Below, in pieces: positions 9,275-20,200 of a stretch of DNA of 55,500 nucleotides (its first letter is position 1; the number at the start of each line of letters is the position of its first letter). The translations under genes and the position numbers were made by a program. This stretch comes from Bacillus vallismortis (GTDB lineage: Bacteria > Bacillota > Bacilli > Bacillales > Bacillaceae), in assembly GCF_004116955.1 (NCBI RefSeq), contig NZ_CP026362.1:3352001-3407500 (forward strand), read 5' to 3'. The notes under the pieces are model-generated. The model worked only from the letters and a program-made list of their open reading frames with translations. It had not been told where the DNA came from and did no database searches.

Positions 9275-9697
9275 TTACCCAGCAGCTTGTTCTTTGTTTT
9301 TAGTTGTTTTTTCGTTGTCTTCTTCAATTACATGAAGCCGGTCCGTGATAGCCGCCGGAATCTTAACGCCGATCTGTGCCAGGTTCTCAGTAATTGAAAG
9401 CCCCTCATTTGCAATATAAAAAAGAACGGTTCCAAATGTTAGAACACCGTTCAGATTGAGAATAGTATCGACGATATTTGCCAAGATGACCACTAGAAAG
9501 CTAAGCATTTTTCGGACATAACCAAACCAAGCACTTCGGCTACGTAACTTCTTGAATTTCCACGCCTTAATTACGCCTGTTATAACGTCAAGGATGCTGA
9601 GAACTAACAATAAATCAAGGTACTTCACACCACCAAACAAATAAATTCTCGCTAAATCCAACGTTTCAAAGTTAATAAACACACTCGTTTCCTCCAT
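9275..9697 (-). CDS. Phage holin (phage_holin_4 / toxin-secretion family)
   Basis: 140 residues with hydrophobic helices at about 23-42, 66-88 and 92-108, basic between helices (KFKKLRSRS) and a charged tail rich in K and E. The motif LLVLSILDVITGVIKAWK is typical of the phi29/TcdE-type holin family. A strong GGAGGTGATAA site precedes the ATG. It replaces the XhlA/XhlB pair found at this place in PBSX. Confidence 0.88.
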   Translation of the reverse strand: MEETSVFINFETLDLARIYLFGGVKYLDLLLVLSILDVITGVIKAWKFKKLRSRSAWFGYVRKMLSFLVVILANIVDTILNLNGVLTFGTVLFYIANEGLSITENLAQIGVKIPAAITDRLHVIEEDNEKTTKNKEQAAG

Positions 9698-9729
9698 TTC
9701 TTTATCACCTCCTTAGAGGCAAAATAAAA

Positions 9730-9759
9730 GGACAGCCTGACTTTATGAGACGGCTGTCC
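9730..9759 (-). terminator. Hairpin terminator at the 3' end of xepA
   Basis: GGACAGCC/GGCTGTCC 8-bp arms, with TTTTATTTT following on the reverse strand. It spans the xepA stop codon. The holin gene lies beyond it, so read-through or antitermination is needed for lysis gene expression. Confidence 0.7.
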
Positions 9760-10636
9760 CTCTTACTGAAAAGTTTCCATTCGTCAAAGATTTGAGTTCC
9801 ATCACGATTTCTTTAAAACCGGTAATATCAAAAGACCAGGCTTCTGACTTCCCTGTTGTGCTAGTAGCAAACGTGCCATCGTCCACTTTTTGCCCTCTCA
9901 GAGCTCGTTTTGTACCAGATAAGGATTTACCCCAAAATATTAATTCACTTGTCTCAGCTGTCCCATAAACCTCAATGAGCAACGTTTTAAATGATCCAAC
10001 AGTTAACAGAGTACCTTCCCCGATTGTTTCTGTTTTATCATGAAAAACAACATCCATTGTTTTTGCTTGAGTGTCTAATGAGCTGATATTCAAGCCTTCA
10101 GTCTGAACTTTTAAGCGGCCATCATCGGTTAAGTTGCTCTTATCTATTTGCATTGCGAGCGGAGCAGCTGACGTAATAGGAACAGCTTGTTTAATATTTA
10201 TATCTTCTTCCCCAGCGCCAAGCGACTGATAAAGCAAGAATTCGGACTGTTGCAGATTACCGTTTGCATACCTGAAGCGGAAATATCGCTGGGTTAAATA
10301 AATCCATTCAGTCTCGCCAAGCGTATTCGCTTTAACAACCAATGATGAAACTGTGGACCACGTATTCGCATCATTACTTTCTTCGATGAATAATGTTCCT
10401 TCACGATCAGAATAAGCATGACCTTTTACCTTTGAAATTAAGACTTGACCTAATCGATCTTGGCCATACTGTGTATATACCTCGGTTGCTTTTAAGACTT
10501 TGTTTGTCAGCAGCTCTGCATTACCCGAAATGGCAGCTACCGGCACTACAAAATCTCTGTTTCCTTCTCTGTATGGCTTGGCTGCCCCCGGTTTACCTGC
10601 TGCATCTGTTGGAAATTGAAAACTATACATCACCAT
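9743..10636 (-). CDS. xepA: PBSX-type exported/tail-associated protein XepA
   Basis: 297 residues matching my memory of PBSX XepA through YREGNRDFVVPVA, QDRLGQVLISKVKG, YFRFRYANGNLQQSEF and the C-terminal RGTAVS. XepA has two beta-rich domains joined by a linker and was linked to lysis or to the virion; its exact job is unsettled. Its place between xkdX and the holin is the same as in PBSX. The start is set by AGGAGG upstream of ATGGTGATG. Confidence 0.88.
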   Translation of the reverse strand: MVMYSFQFPTDAAGKPGAAKPYREGNRDFVVPVAAISGNAELLTNKVLKATEVYTQYGQDRLGQVLISKVKGHAYSDREGTLFIEESNDANTWSTVSSLVVKANTLGETEWIYLTQRYFRFRYANGNLQQSEFLLYQSLGAGEEDINIKQAVPITSAAPLAMQIDKSNLTDDGRLKVQTEGLNISSLDTQAKTMDVVFHDKTETIGEGTLLTVGSFKTLLIEVYGTAETSELIFWGKSLSGTKRALRGQKVDDGTFATSTTGKSEAWSFDITGFKEIVMELKSLTNGNFSVRGTAVS

Positions 10637-10714
10637 TTACAAATCCTCCTTACTATTGTTTATCTTTAACTGCCAATCATAGGCGTTACATCGCGCCCAC
10701 CCCCTTTCAGGCAA

Positions 10715-10738
10715 AATAAAAAAGCCCTAAATGGCTTC
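10715..10738 (-). terminator. Weak hairpin terminator after xkdX
   Basis: On the reverse strand AAGCC/GGCTT arms around the xkdX stop codon are followed by TTTTTTATTTT. Confidence 0.5.
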
Positions 10739-10891
10739 TCCTGTGATCTCCTTATACTGTTCTGCAGTGATTAGATTTTTTTCTATTCCTTCCTGTAAAT
10801 CTTCGGGCGAGCAATCTTTGTAATGGATTGCCTGCTTCACCATTTCAGCAGTAGCCCAGTTATAATACAAAGCCAATACCCAATAATTCAT
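10727..10891 (-). CDS. xkdX: XkdX family small phage protein
   Basis: 54 residues, rich in W and Y at the start (MNYWVLALYYNW) followed by helical QAIHYKDCSPEDL and an acidic end, as in the XkdX family. AAGGAGAGAATAACGT precedes the ATG. It overlaps xkdW by 4 bp (ATGA-type). The function is unknown; it is always near the tail fibre genes. Confidence 0.85.
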   Translation of the reverse strand: MNYWVLALYYNWATAEMVKQAIHYKDCSPEDLQEGIEKNLITAEQYKEITGEAI

Positions 10892-11217
10892 ACGTTATTC
10901 TCTCCTTGTAAGGAAAGCAGCTGTAGCTTTATTTCAGACAGAGCATTTCCTAATGTTTGGTTTAATTCTTCAAGCTTTTTGCGGGCCAGCTTCTCTTGTG
11001 ACAATTCATGTGCAAGTAACTCGACCTGATCAGGAGGCTCATATGGTGGATTGCTTTTAGATTCTTCCCACCAGGCTTGCAATTCCTCCTGAGTAGGTAA
11101 CGGCGCCCGGAGATTCCATTTCTCAATATATGAACCGTTACCGTCGTTCCGCAATTCATAGTCCTTTCTCGGTACCGCATTAGGATACTTGTACATAATT
11201 GCATCATACAAAATCAT
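10888..11217 (-). CDS. xkdW: XkdW family phage protein
   Basis: 109 residues opening MILYDAIMYKYPNAVP with an RKDYELR segment, the signature of PBSX XkdW. It has a proline-rich linker (NPPYEPPD) and a coiled-coil-like C-terminus (LAHELSQEKLARKKLEELNQ). It lies between fibre gene xkdV and xkdX, and may help fibre assembly, by analogy with small fibre-associated proteins. Confidence 0.88.
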   Translation of the reverse strand: MILYDAIMYKYPNAVPRKDYELRNDGNGSYIEKWNLRAPLPTQEELQAWWEESKSNPPYEPPDQVELLAHELSQEKLARKKLEELNQTLGNALSEIKLQLLSLQGENNV

Positions 11218-11228
11218 AAATGCACCTC

Positions 11229-12986
11229 CTAAAATCTCGGATAATTTCTTCCACCCATTTCAGTGATATCAAAATAGTTATACCATCCCGAGTTGTCAGT
11301 AATATAACGTTGAACATCCCCGTCATATCCAACATAGAGATAAATCTCTATATAATCGCCTGCATTAGCCGGAACAGTGGCGGCTCCATAAACACCTACA
11401 TTGAATTGTGTTGTATCAGAAGGATTTGCTGGACTATTTCTGTAATGTGCTATGTTTTTATAAATCTTTCCGTTAAGATAAATCTCCATCTCATAGTTGG
11501 CATATCTTTGAACGTTCTCTATATATAAACCTGCATTGACTAAAAACATACCGCTATTAGGACAGATAAACCGGTTATTAGTGACATCAAAAGCATTATG
11601 ACTGTCTTTTATCTTTCTATTAAACCGAACTTTCTGCTGTTCCCCTTTTATAAGAAGCTGCTTCCCGGTTGTACCAATATTCGTATGCACAAATCCAGAT
11701 ATCTTTTCCCACGGAGTCCACCCCGAACCACTCCACCAATGCCTGATCCATACACCCGTACTGTCAATATAAGTTCCAGACTCATTACCTGTGCCGTAAA
11801 AGTATTGTGTGAAGCGAGAATTATTAAACTTCTCGTTTTTTACAATTCCATATCGCAAAGGATATCCAGTCGTATTTCCTTGGCCAATATCCATAAGAGT
11901 AAGCCCAAGCGGATATGATTCTCCGCTAGTTCTCGCGTCTTGAATTGCATTTGTTCCCGTGAGGAGGGTGAGCTTCTGATTTGTAAAGTTGTTTTGAACA
12001 AATGCTTTTGCATCTGAAAGAGCCTTGTCAGCTTTCTCTTGTGATGCATTTTCTGTTTCGAGCTTCTTCCACCCCTGCCATCCGACAGTATTACTGTCCC
12101 AATAATTCGTAAAGACATTATTTCTGTAGTCCATGGCATAAACCCAGCCATAGCTGCCTTTACCATCAGATGATTGGTTTGTCATTTGATAAAACCCTCT
12201 CGTAGAGGCGGTAGAAGGAGAATTTACCGCTTTTCCATTTGCATAAAAGGTGCCCATACTTCTACCTCTATCTATAATTGCCTGGAGCATATCTTCGCCT
12301 TCATGCACTGCAAAAGATACACCCCCAACATCATTTGTAATTTTAGATAGTTGAGCACCATTCCATTTATCCTTATCACTTTTAGTAACATGGATATCTG
12401 TTTTATTGGCATGCGCATCGACTTTCTTTTGAGCTCCCTCTTCGGTTTCCATCTCAATCCAAGGTGTCCACGTTTCCCAGTCGTTTTTACGGATTCGATT
12501 GAAGGTTTTCAAACCATTCATGGCATCATACGCAGTTTGAACGAGCGTATTTCCATAGCTCATAACAAGGAGAAAGCATTGGGTCAAGCCTGGCCCGTTT
12601 AATCCGGCATTGTATATCAGATACATCCCAGTGTCAGTAAGTTCATTATAATCAGTTGTTTCACTGCTGGTTTTATAAAATACCCTGCCATTATCTTGCG
12701 TTAGTTTATAGAGCTGTCCTGCATTCCATTTGTCTTTCTCGTTTTTTGAAACATGGCGCTCATTGTTAAAATTATGTTGTCGAAACTCATAATAATCAGC
12801 CTGTTTGACGTCATCAACATTCCCCAATCCCAATTGTTCCTTTGTCACCTTGTGAGGGTTGTTCATGTCATTTTTATGTGCGGCTAAATCTTTATGCGCG
12901 TCTTCAATACCTTTCTCCCAACGGTTCACATCATCCTCATTGATCGGATCATCCGGCAGCCAGTCTGTTTTTGCTTCATATGCCAT
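11229..12986 (-). CDS. xkdV: Tail fibre protein (XkdV-like)
   Basis: 585 residues. The conserved N-terminus (MAYEAKTDWLPDDPINEDD...) attaches to the baseplate. Then come heptad-like helical stretches (DAHKDLAAHKND, HVSKNEKDKWNAGQ) and repeated W-rich knob segments (GMYLIYN..., WETWTPWIEM; GWQGWKKLE; WTPWEKI) like pyocin-knob receptor domains. The last ~130 residues resemble a C1q-like beta-sandwich (FNVGVYGAATVPANAGDYIEIYL). It determines host range. It probably trimerises. Confidence 0.85.
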   Translation of the reverse strand: MAYEAKTDWLPDDPINEDDVNRWEKGIEDAHKDLAAHKNDMNNPHKVTKEQLGLGNVDDVKQADYYEFRQHNFNNERHVSKNEKDKWNAGQLYKLTQDNGRVFYKTSSETTDYNELTDTGMYLIYNAGLNGPGLTQCFLLVMSYGNTLVQTAYDAMNGLKTFNRIRKNDWETWTPWIEMETEEGAQKKVDAHANKTDIHVTKSDKDKWNGAQLSKITNDVGGVSFAVHEGEDMLQAIIDRGRSMGTFYANGKAVNSPSTASTRGFYQMTNQSSDGKGSYGWVYAMDYRNNVFTNYWDSNTVGWQGWKKLETENASQEKADKALSDAKAFVQNNFTNQKLTLLTGTNAIQDARTSGESYPLGLTLMDIGQGNTTGYPLRYGIVKNEKFNNSRFTQYFYGTGNESGTYIDSTGVWIRHWWSGSGWTPWEKISGFVHTNIGTTGKQLLIKGEQQKVRFNRKIKDSHNAFDVTNNRFICPNSGMFLVNAGLYIENVQRYANYEMEIYLNGKIYKNIAHYRNSPANPSDTTQFNVGVYGAATVPANAGDYIEIYLYVGYDGDVQRYITDNSGWYNYFDITEMGGRNYPRF

Positions 12987-12989
12987 TTG

Positions 12990-13262
12990 TTACACCACCT
13001 CAAAAGTAAATCTAAAATCCAGCGTTCTGTTGTTACTTACATCTAAATCTGTTGTTCTTTCCGTAATCACGTTGTTTTGCTCATCAAGGACCTGAACACT
13101 CTCAATGTGTTTAATATCTTCTTCTCGATGAGTAAGTACCGTGACAACTGCGCCCTGAATGGTTATTTCCACAATCTTTGTTTCATTTCCATTCAGCAGC
13201 ACTTTCGATATTCTACTTTTCAAATCTGCAGCTGTACGCTCTCTATAAACTTGCGTAATCAT
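12990..13262 (-). CDS. Small phage protein between xkdU and xkdV
   Basis: 90 residues, mostly beta-strand and charged ([31 protein letters not shown]). It overlaps xkdU by 4 bp and is followed 3 bp later by the fibre gene, so it is part of the baseplate-fibre set. I do not recognise a family; a fibre-connector role is only a guess. Confidence 0.75.
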   Translation of the reverse strand: MITQVYRERTAADLKSRISKVLLNGNETKIVEITIQGAVVTVLTHREEDIKHIESVQVLDEQNNVITERTTDLDVSNNRTLDFRFTFEVV

Positions 13263-13837
13263 GGTAAAACCACCTCGTTATTATTGAGCGTGACGGAATA
13301 ACCCACCATCAGCTCACTTACCTTTCGATATCGTCTGTTATTCAAAATGACAGTATCTTTTATTTGGAGTGGCTCATTTAAAGCAGCTCGCAAGGTATAT
13401 GCCAAATGAGCTGGCTTCATATTCTCCAATGTTTCTATGAGCTCGCTCATGTGCTGCATATCATCTATATCAATATCAACATTAAAACGGTACTCTCCAG
13501 GAAGTAGCCGGACCTGAGTGGACGGATTCTTCAGGAACCTATTCAATGCCTGTTCAATGGCCATATATGTTGCGGGCGGTATATTGGACATTTTTGAGAT
13601 CAGCCGCAGCCGGCGGATCTCGTACGTATCACCGGACTCTCGAGGCACGTTCAATATTTTTTCCCACCGCTCAAGTCCCCAGGTTGCTGTTGTGACAAAC
13701 AGCTGATCTGTCAGATCAAAGATGCTATTATTTTGCTTTTCAAATTCTGGAGCTTCTACCTGAAGAAGTTCAGCCATTTCTTTCAATTTGGTAAGGAACG
13801 GCGGCAGGTAAGCAATCATTTCATCGATTTTGCTCAA
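13259..13837 (-). CDS. xkdU: Baseplate/tail protein XkdU (YmfQ-like)
   Basis: 192 residues opening [14 protein letters not shown] with [11 protein letters not shown] and [10 protein letters not shown], matching the YmfQ_phage family. This is the Mu gp48-like tail completion set that links baseplate J to the fibre. The start is TTG with GCAGGTG upstream, and it overlaps xkdT by 17 bp. Confidence 0.88.
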   Translation of the reverse strand: MSKIDEMIAYLPPFLTKLKEMAELLQVEAPEFEKQNNSIFDLTDQLFVTTATWGLERWEKILNVPRESGDTYEIRRLRLISKMSNIPPATYMAIEQALNRFLKNPSTQVRLLPGEYRFNVDIDIDDMQHMSELIETLENMKPAHLAYTLRAALNEPLQIKDTVILNNRRYRKVSELMVGYSVTLNNNEVVLP

Positions 13838-14867
13838 TGATGTTCACCTGCCCCAATTTAGGGATCTCCACGTCACTCAGAACCAAATTTTCAGCCAAAC
13901 CGTTTATTTTAATATCTGCGTAATCACTTACTGAAGGTGAATTGTAAACGATATTATTGATCTGTGATAAGCGGATAACGTTATCTTCAAAGGCCATCTT
14001 TTTAAAGAGATTTAAAACACCTGATTCAATTTCCTGCTTCACCTGGTCAATAGAGCTATTGACCTCAGGAAGTACCTTAGCCGATATCTCTATCTCTTTC
14101 CAAACCGCACTCTCTACTGTGACAAAGGCACCTATTGGCGCTTGTCCCTCGCCTTGTCCGGGTTCAGGATCAATATAGTTCTTGACCTTGGAAATTAAAA
14201 TATCGGATGCAGGTTCCAAGTTAGCGTTAGTCACGACAATTTTGACAGTTCCGTCCCCGTTCCAAAGCGGAAAGATTTTTGCCTTTCCGACTCCGTCAAC
14301 TTCTTCCGCCCACTGCTTATAATGCTCTTTATTTGCACTAACAGCTTCCCGGCGTACGCGGGTAAAATATCTCGCTCTTAAACTGTCATCATTCTCTTCT
14401 TCACGTCCAGGAATCAGGATCTCTTTCACAATTGCTTTTTGAAGTCCTGGAATGGTATCCAATGACAATAGATTCTGGCCGGAAATATTCGCGTTCCCCG
14501 CTTCCCCGGCTGTTTCACATTCCAACGTCCCGTCAGCTGTATATTGAAAATAGAGGTTATCAACAAAAAAGCGGGAACCCACTGGAATGGTTACTCCTTC
14601 AGTAAACTCCGCTGCCCTGACTGCTTTCGTGGCAGCCGTTCGCTCGATGCCGGCTTCAGTAGCCCGACGATCTAAAAATTCCCCTTGTGCTGTGTCCGAG
14701 AAGACAAGTTCCAGTACCGTATCGAGCCAAATATAAGACTTGGCCAATTCTGCGGCTGCGGGAGCTAAGGCATTATAAATCACGCTGCCTTCCCTTGTAT
14801 CAATGTCTGCTGAAATTCTGTTCAGCATTCGGTCCATGATTTCTTCAAGGGTTTGATCTTCAAACAT
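13821..14867 (-). CDS. xkdT: Baseplate J-like protein XkdT
   Basis: 348 residues from the ATG at 14867 ([15 protein letters not shown]); a longer frame to 14942 runs back into xkdS. Baseplate_J features include the N-terminal [19 protein letters not shown], the [11 protein letters not shown] strand and the central [18 protein letters not shown] motif. It forms the wedge of the baseplate in contractile tails. Confidence 0.93.
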   Translation of the reverse strand: MFEDQTLEEIMDRMLNRISADIDTREGSVIYNALAPAAAELAKSYIWLDTVLELVFSDTAQGEFLDRRATEAGIERTAATKAVRAAEFTEGVTIPVGSRFFVDNLYFQYTADGTLECETAGEAGNANISGQNLLSLDTIPGLQKAIVKEILIPGREEENDDSLRARYFTRVRREAVSANKEHYKQWAEEVDGVGKAKIFPLWNGDGTVKIVVTNANLEPASDILISKVKNYIDPEPGQGEGQAPIGAFVTVESAVWKEIEISAKVLPEVNSSIDQVKQEIESGVLNLFKKMAFEDNVIRLSQINNIVYNSPSVSDYADIKINGLAENLVLSDVEIPKLGQVNIIEQNR

Positions 14868-15294
14868 CCTCACCAAGCACCTCCTCGATCTCCAATGTTC
14901 CCTCGTCCGTTTCGACTGTAAAGGAAACATGGAACGAATCACCTTGTTTTTCTATTTCAAAATCTGACACAGAGGAAACACGATCGTCATAGATCAGTGC
15001 TTCCTCTATCAGCCGCGGGATCTCCATTTTCTTATATGCGTCTGTTGTTTCATTATCTGCTAGGACGTCTTGAAGCTCATTTCCAATGTCATGGCTGAAA
15101 ACAGAATAGGCGTATCGCTCAGTATGAAGGGATAAATATACAAACTGCTTGATCGCTTCAAGGCCTGTGATGATTTCATTTGTGATACGGCCATTTTCAA
15201 AATCTATTTTGTAGGTTTGCGAGGTCTCTATGACTTCGCTGTTATCTTCAATATCATCAAATTCAATTTCTGGCGAAAGGGCCAACCCAGGCAC
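14860..15294 (-). CDS. xkdS: Baseplate protein XkdS (DUF2634, gp25-like)
   Basis: 144 residues with [11 protein letters not shown], a strand-helix core [17 protein letters not shown] and an acidic end. This is the gpW/gp25-like lysozyme-fold wedge component of PBSX. It overlaps xkdT by 8 bp and is 3 bp from xkdR. Confidence 0.9.
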   Translation of the reverse strand: MPGLALSPEIEFDDIEDNSEVIETSQTYKIDFENGRITNEIITGLEAIKQFVYLSLHTERYAYSVFSHDIGNELQDVLADNETTDAYKKMEIPRLIEEALIYDDRVSSVSDFEIEKQGDSFHVSFTVETDEGTLEIEEVLGEDV

Positions 15295-15297
15295 CCC

Positions 15298-15564
15298 CTA
15301 TATTTTGTCGAGAATAAAAAATGATTGTCCGCCTTTTAAGGAGACAACCATCACATTCTCACCCATCTTTAGTTCTTCATCTCCTCCAGCGCGCAGCCGT
15401 TTAGGAATAATAATCAAATCAGACGGAATAATTAGCTTTTCATTTTCATTGAGTTTAATTTCAACAGGAGAAACGGAAACCACTTCAGCCGGCATAATAT
15501 CCACCGGTGACTCAGAATCAACTGCACCGACAGCCAAATGTTTGATTGCTTCACTTAATCTCAT
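15298..15564 (-). CDS. xkdR: XkdR, DUF2577 phage protein
   Basis: 88 residues, all beta (VVSVSPVEIKLNENEKLIIPSDLIIIPKRL...GENVMVVSLKGGQSFFILDKI), as in the DUF2577 OB-like spike or hub proteins of PBSX. It overlaps xkdQ by 4 bp. Confidence 0.88.
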   Translation of the reverse strand: MRLSEAIKHLAVGAVDSESPVDIMPAEVVSVSPVEIKLNENEKLIIPSDLIIIPKRLRAGGDEELKMGENVMVVSLKGGQSFFILDKI

Positions 15565-16541
15565 GAGGAAACACCATCAGGGATAGAATTTTTCTCAACC
15601 ACATCAATGGTCATCGTGTGTGTCGATCCTTTAAATTCGTGTTTGTCTGTATCGATCCAGTATGTCTTCTTAACCCCAACTTCCGGAATTGAAATATAGA
15701 CGGGCAAACCACTCTGAAGATCCGGAATCCCAATCGCTTGAATACTTTTGAGTTCTTTTTTTACACCCTTTCTCTGTGCCTGTTTGACTTTCGCACGCTC
15801 CTGAAGCTGCGCCTGGTTAATGTTATCGGAAACCGTTTCTACATACTGAAGCACGCCGTATTTGCTGATACCCGTGTTGTCACTTGCGGTAGCCGTATAA
15901 GTTTTATTGTCTTTCTGACGCCGCAGCTTTACTCTTGTGGCTGTGTCATTAATGGACGTGCTGTATTGATATCCGGTGATATTCACACCCGTCTCCAGCA
16001 CCCATACTTCTGACGGATCAGGCCAAGCGCGAAGTCCAAGCTTTCCCTTCGCAGAATATAATTGATAATTCCTTCCGGTTTGGCTTTTCGTTTGTTTCAA
16101 GGCTTTCAGAATCATGTCATAAAGGCTCGTATCGTCTTTGAACACAAGGGATTTAATGGTGTAACCCGTATTTGCAATGGACGTCGTCGGGATTTGAAAA
16201 TCCCTCGCCAATCGTTTTATAATCTCGTCTGCACGCTTATTGGAGAACACATAAGCATCTTTGTTCTTAACCAGATATTGCAGCATGTCATAAGCCGTAA
16301 AGGTCAGCCCATGTTCTTCCGGATTGCGAGAAAACACAATACCTCGAAACAGCTCTTTCCCTTTCCACTTAAACAGAACCGTATCCCCTTCTGATACGCT
16401 GTAATATGAATGGGTTCCTTGTTTCGTTATGATCTTTGCTGTGATCGATCGGGGTGCCTGATACCGTTGTCCCTCAAGAGAAACACTTTCAGTTACCAGC
16501 TCAAGCCACTCCGTTTCTTTAATGACGAAAAGTTCTATCAT
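15561..16541 (-). CDS. xkdQ: Tail hub protein XkdQ (late control D-like)
   Basis: 326 residues. The N-terminal domain has the GDTVLFKWKGKELFRGIVFS strand set, followed by YDMLQYLVKNKDAYVF. The gpD/gp27-like hub fold continues to PVYISIPEVGVKKTYWIDTDKHEF. It forms the ring between tail tube and spike. Its stop overlaps the xkdR start. Confidence 0.9.
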   Translation of the reverse strand: MIELFVIKETEWLELVTESVSLEGQRYQAPRSITAKIITKQGTHSYYSVSEGDTVLFKWKGKELFRGIVFSRNPEEHGLTFTAYDMLQYLVKNKDAYVFSNKRADEIIKRLARDFQIPTTSIANTGYTIKSLVFKDDTSLYDMILKALKQTKSQTGRNYQLYSAKGKLGLRAWPDPSEVWVLETGVNITGYQYSTSINDTATRVKLRRQKDNKTYTATASDNTGISKYGVLQYVETVSDNINQAQLQERAKVKQAQRKGVKKELKSIQAIGIPDLQSGLPVYISIPEVGVKKTYWIDTDKHEFKGSTHTMTIDVVEKNSIPDGVSS

Positions 16542-16553
16542 GTCATCACCTGC

Positions 16554-17213
16554 TTACTGCGGTATCTTTAATTTTTGACCAGGAAAGATCCAGTGTCCTG
16601 GCTGTCTAATATTCCGTCTGCTACGCTTAATCATAGCCTTTTTATTGACGTTCCAGATCTTGCGCCATTTTGTACTGTCTCCATAAAACTTGCCGGCAAG
16701 GTCCCACAGTGTATCGCCTTTCTTAACGGTGTATGTTTTAGGAGCTGATTTAGATGGCCGTTTCTTCTTCGTCTTTTTCTTCTGCTTGATCTTCCGCGGC
16801 GAAGCAGTTTTGTATTCCTTCAGCTTTATTTCATAATCACGATCACCTATATCTTTTTGGCCCTCGCTATAAGAAAAAACCTCGATACTGCAAGTTAAAT
16901 TAATTTTCGTTCCAGTAATTAAGAATTGAACCGGCTTTTTAAATTTCACCCATTTCTCGATCTTTGCAATAGCATTTTCAGGAGAAGGAAATCCTTTATA
17001 CTCAGCAAGCGGGCTGTGTTTCTTTGGAAAAAAAGAAGAGAACGAAATCTCTTTCGCTCCCGGTTTATCTATAAAAGTGATCTCCCCAAAACTGGCCACT
17101 TTTACTGATTCATTTTGAATTGTGTTGGATATATCAATTTGTTCAGGAAGGACAGGAAGCCGCAGCTTGTCCTTCCCTTGCGAAATCCAAAATTCATAAA
17201 CGGATCTAGTCAA
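16554..17213 (-). CDS. xkdP: XkdP, LysM-containing tail protein
   Basis: 219 residues from TTG at 17213, chosen for AAGGGAG 9 nt upstream; the start overlaps the xkdO stop. The N-terminal tail-fold domain ([18 protein letters not shown]...) is followed by a very basic linker ([15 protein letters not shown], ~140-155) and a C-terminal LysM ([19 protein letters not shown]). LysM probably binds peptidoglycan during injection. Confidence 0.9.
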   Translation of the reverse strand: MTRSVYEFWISQGKDKLRLPVLPEQIDISNTIQNESVKVASFGEITFIDKPGAKEISFSSFFPKKHSPLAEYKGFPSPENAIAKIEKWVKFKKPVQFLITGTKINLTCSIEVFSYSEGQKDIGDRDYEIKLKEYKTASPRKIKQKKKTKKKRPSKSAPKTYTVKKGDTLWDLAGKFYGDSTKWRKIWNVNKKAMIKRSRRNIRQPGHWIFPGQKLKIPQ

Positions 17214-20200
17214 ACGCAACGACTCCCTTCGTCCCAATGTTGATATCTTGTTCAAGTTCATCGACAAGGGCCTGCTTAATTTTAGACACAAAGCTGTTCA
17301 CGTCTTGATCATTATAGAAATGCTGATCACCATTAAACTGAATGACAACCTCTTTACCGCCTGCAGCTGTCACAGTTGTTTGATTGCTTCCTGCGGTAGC
17401 AGCTGTGACTTGGCCTGATGGTAGTTCAGTTTGACCGGTTTGAGCCGGGTCTGTGACTTCCATGCCGAGCGCCTTAGCTGCTTGAGCTAACAAATAGCGC
17501 CCGCGGATCCCCCGTTCTTCCGGAATGATCCATTCACGTTTATTTCCTTCCCCGACACGAGCAATTTGTTCTTTTGTGATCAGGCCGCCGTTAGCATAAC
17601 CAACATACGGACCGCCATGTCTCAAGCTTTTAATGCCAGGCACATTGTCAATTGAGCCGTATCTGCTTTTAATGTAGCCGATCGCGGCAGCAGCGTTATG
17701 AATCGGGTTTCTTATGTTACCCATACCCGGCGCTTTATGCGCATTAAAGGTACTCGGTATCGTCTGCATGAGCCCTTGGGATGGATGTCCTGCCTTCGCG
17801 TTACTATCCCACAGGTTAATAGCGTTCGGATTACCTCCTGATTCATGCTGAGCAATCGTCAAGAGTCCCGGTAGCCAGCTCAACGGTGTTTTTGTGGCCA
17901 TAAGAGCGGCCATAATCCACTGTTTCACATTCCCGCTCACCGCACCCATTCCTGAGTAAGCAGCAGCCAGTGATCCAGCTTGTTTTTCAGCATATTTTTT
18001 CACATCAACAGAATCCAACCCTTTTACAACACCGATAGAAGCAAAACGACCGAGACTCATCATAACTCGAGAAGGTGAATGGATATCTAACTCTTCACGG
18101 AAAGCTTTCTCGACTTTTTTTGCTAGTTCCTTGGCTGCCTCATGGACCTCACTGCCCTTTGAATTCATACCTGAAACAAAATTCCCGATCATTCCGGTTC
18201 CCCATCCGTTTGATGATTCTTTAGACTTCAAAAACGGCTTATTCACATGAGTATTTACATACTGATCAGTGCCAGTTTGTGAACTATTTTGACCGGACGC
18301 AAACCCTTTGATCGTACCAGTTCCCCATGAAGAGGATTTATTCACAGTGTTCTGGAATGGTGTTTTGACTTTCGTCTGCAAGAAGCCATCTGTTCCGGTT
18401 GCCGTACTGTTCTGGCCGTTAGCATAACCATTGACCACTTGTTTTCCGTAATTCGGAGAGTAGGAGATCAAATTTTTCATAGGTTGGCCAACGTTTTTCT
18501 GTTTCCAAGCATCCATTGAAACGACGTTATCTCCAATACCTTGATCAAAGCCCTGCGTGAACTGTTGACCGAAAGAAGCAGCCTGTTCATTAAGGCTCGA
18601 TGTGTCAACGGTAGGAGATACTGTAGCGGAAACTGTTGATCCGCCGGCTAATGGAGAAACAGCAGTTTCACCACCTGCTGATGAAGCAGAAGCCATGTCA
18701 TCAACAACGCTCATTCCTAATTTAGAAGCGGCTTGAGAAAGAAGCATTTTACCGCGTCCCTTGTTGTTATCAACAGGGATCACAAACTCTTTACCTGCTT
18801 CACCAATCCACGAAATGGTTGGTTTCGTAATATAGCCGCCCGTCGCATTCCTTTCAGCTTCAAGAACGCTTTTTTGTTTAGGAAAAATACTTGTTGGCGC
18901 TGATGGCTGAGACTGAGCAAGACCAATTCCTCCGCCACCGCTAGAATTTTTACCGGATGAGGATTTAACAGATCTTTTTTGATGAAGACCTGTTGCATCT
19001 TCACCTCTCCCTATGATATTGCCTATGATCTCCCCTCCAGCGTCAGCTAATCCTTTTAGCTTAATGACCCACCAGAAGGTATCTTCAAACTTCTCCTTAA
19101 TTCCGTCAGCAATTTCACCTAAAGGATCACCCACATTTTTAGTGAACCAAGTTTTAACACCTTTCCACGCGTCTGTCACTGCTGTTTTTGCTGACTCAAA
19201 TTTTTCTGAAATGGATTTTTTGGCATCTTCCACTTTTGAGACAATTGGATTCCAAACATTTTCACTAAACCAAGCTGAAACAGCACTCCATTTGTCAGAT
19301 ATCCATGTCCATGCTTCGTTAAGCTTTGTCCAGATCCAGTTTGCTGCATTAGTGACAGCATCACTTACCGGCGTCCACACATTATCCATAAACCAAGTTG
19401 AGACTGTAGACCATAAATCTGAAATAAAAGTCCATGCTTCGTTGATCTTCGTCCAAATCCAATTTGCTACGTCACTAACTGCTGTACTGATTGGATTCCA
19501 GACGTTGTCATAGAACCAAGTTGCCACTTGAAGCCATTTTAATTGGATCCAGATTCGCGCATAATCAATATGATCTTGTATCCAGCCAGCCACAGTTGCC
19601 ACTGCATCACTAATGGGATTCCAAACATTATCCATGAACCAAGTGGAGACAGTTGACCATGTGTCTGAGATCCAAGTCCAAGCGTCATTTATTTTTGTCC
19701 AAATCCAATCAGCAGCATCAGTGACACCGTCAACTAATGGATTCCAGACATTATCCAGGAACCAAGTGGAGACAATCTTCCAGAGAGCTTGGATACCGTC
19801 CCAAGCAAATAGAAAGGCACCAACTACTAAATTTATAATCGGAACTGCTGTGTTATAAATAGGTGTCCACACGTTATCCACAAACCAGGATGATACGTCA
19901 TTCCAGGTATCAGTTAGCCATTTCTTAGCATCCTCGAATTTGTCAGTGATCTTATCAATCTTGTCGCCGGCCCAATCACTAACTGGGTTCCAGACGTTAT
20001 CCATTAACCAATCTGAGAAATCAGACCAAGTATCCTCGATCCAATCGACGGCATTTCCTGCACCGTCTACAATCCCATCCCATGCTTTTGACGCGCCGCC
20101 ATCATCAAACCATTTGCCAATAGAGGATCCTAAATCAGACCCCCCTATACCGCCTGCGATACTCCCGACAACTCCGCCAACCGCAGTACCGACAACAGGG

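Noticed and set aside
19250..20010. Regular ~120-bp DNA repeats as a possible CRISPR array
   Set aside because: The repeats are in-frame protein repeats with diverged copies and similar spacers; there is no cas gene.
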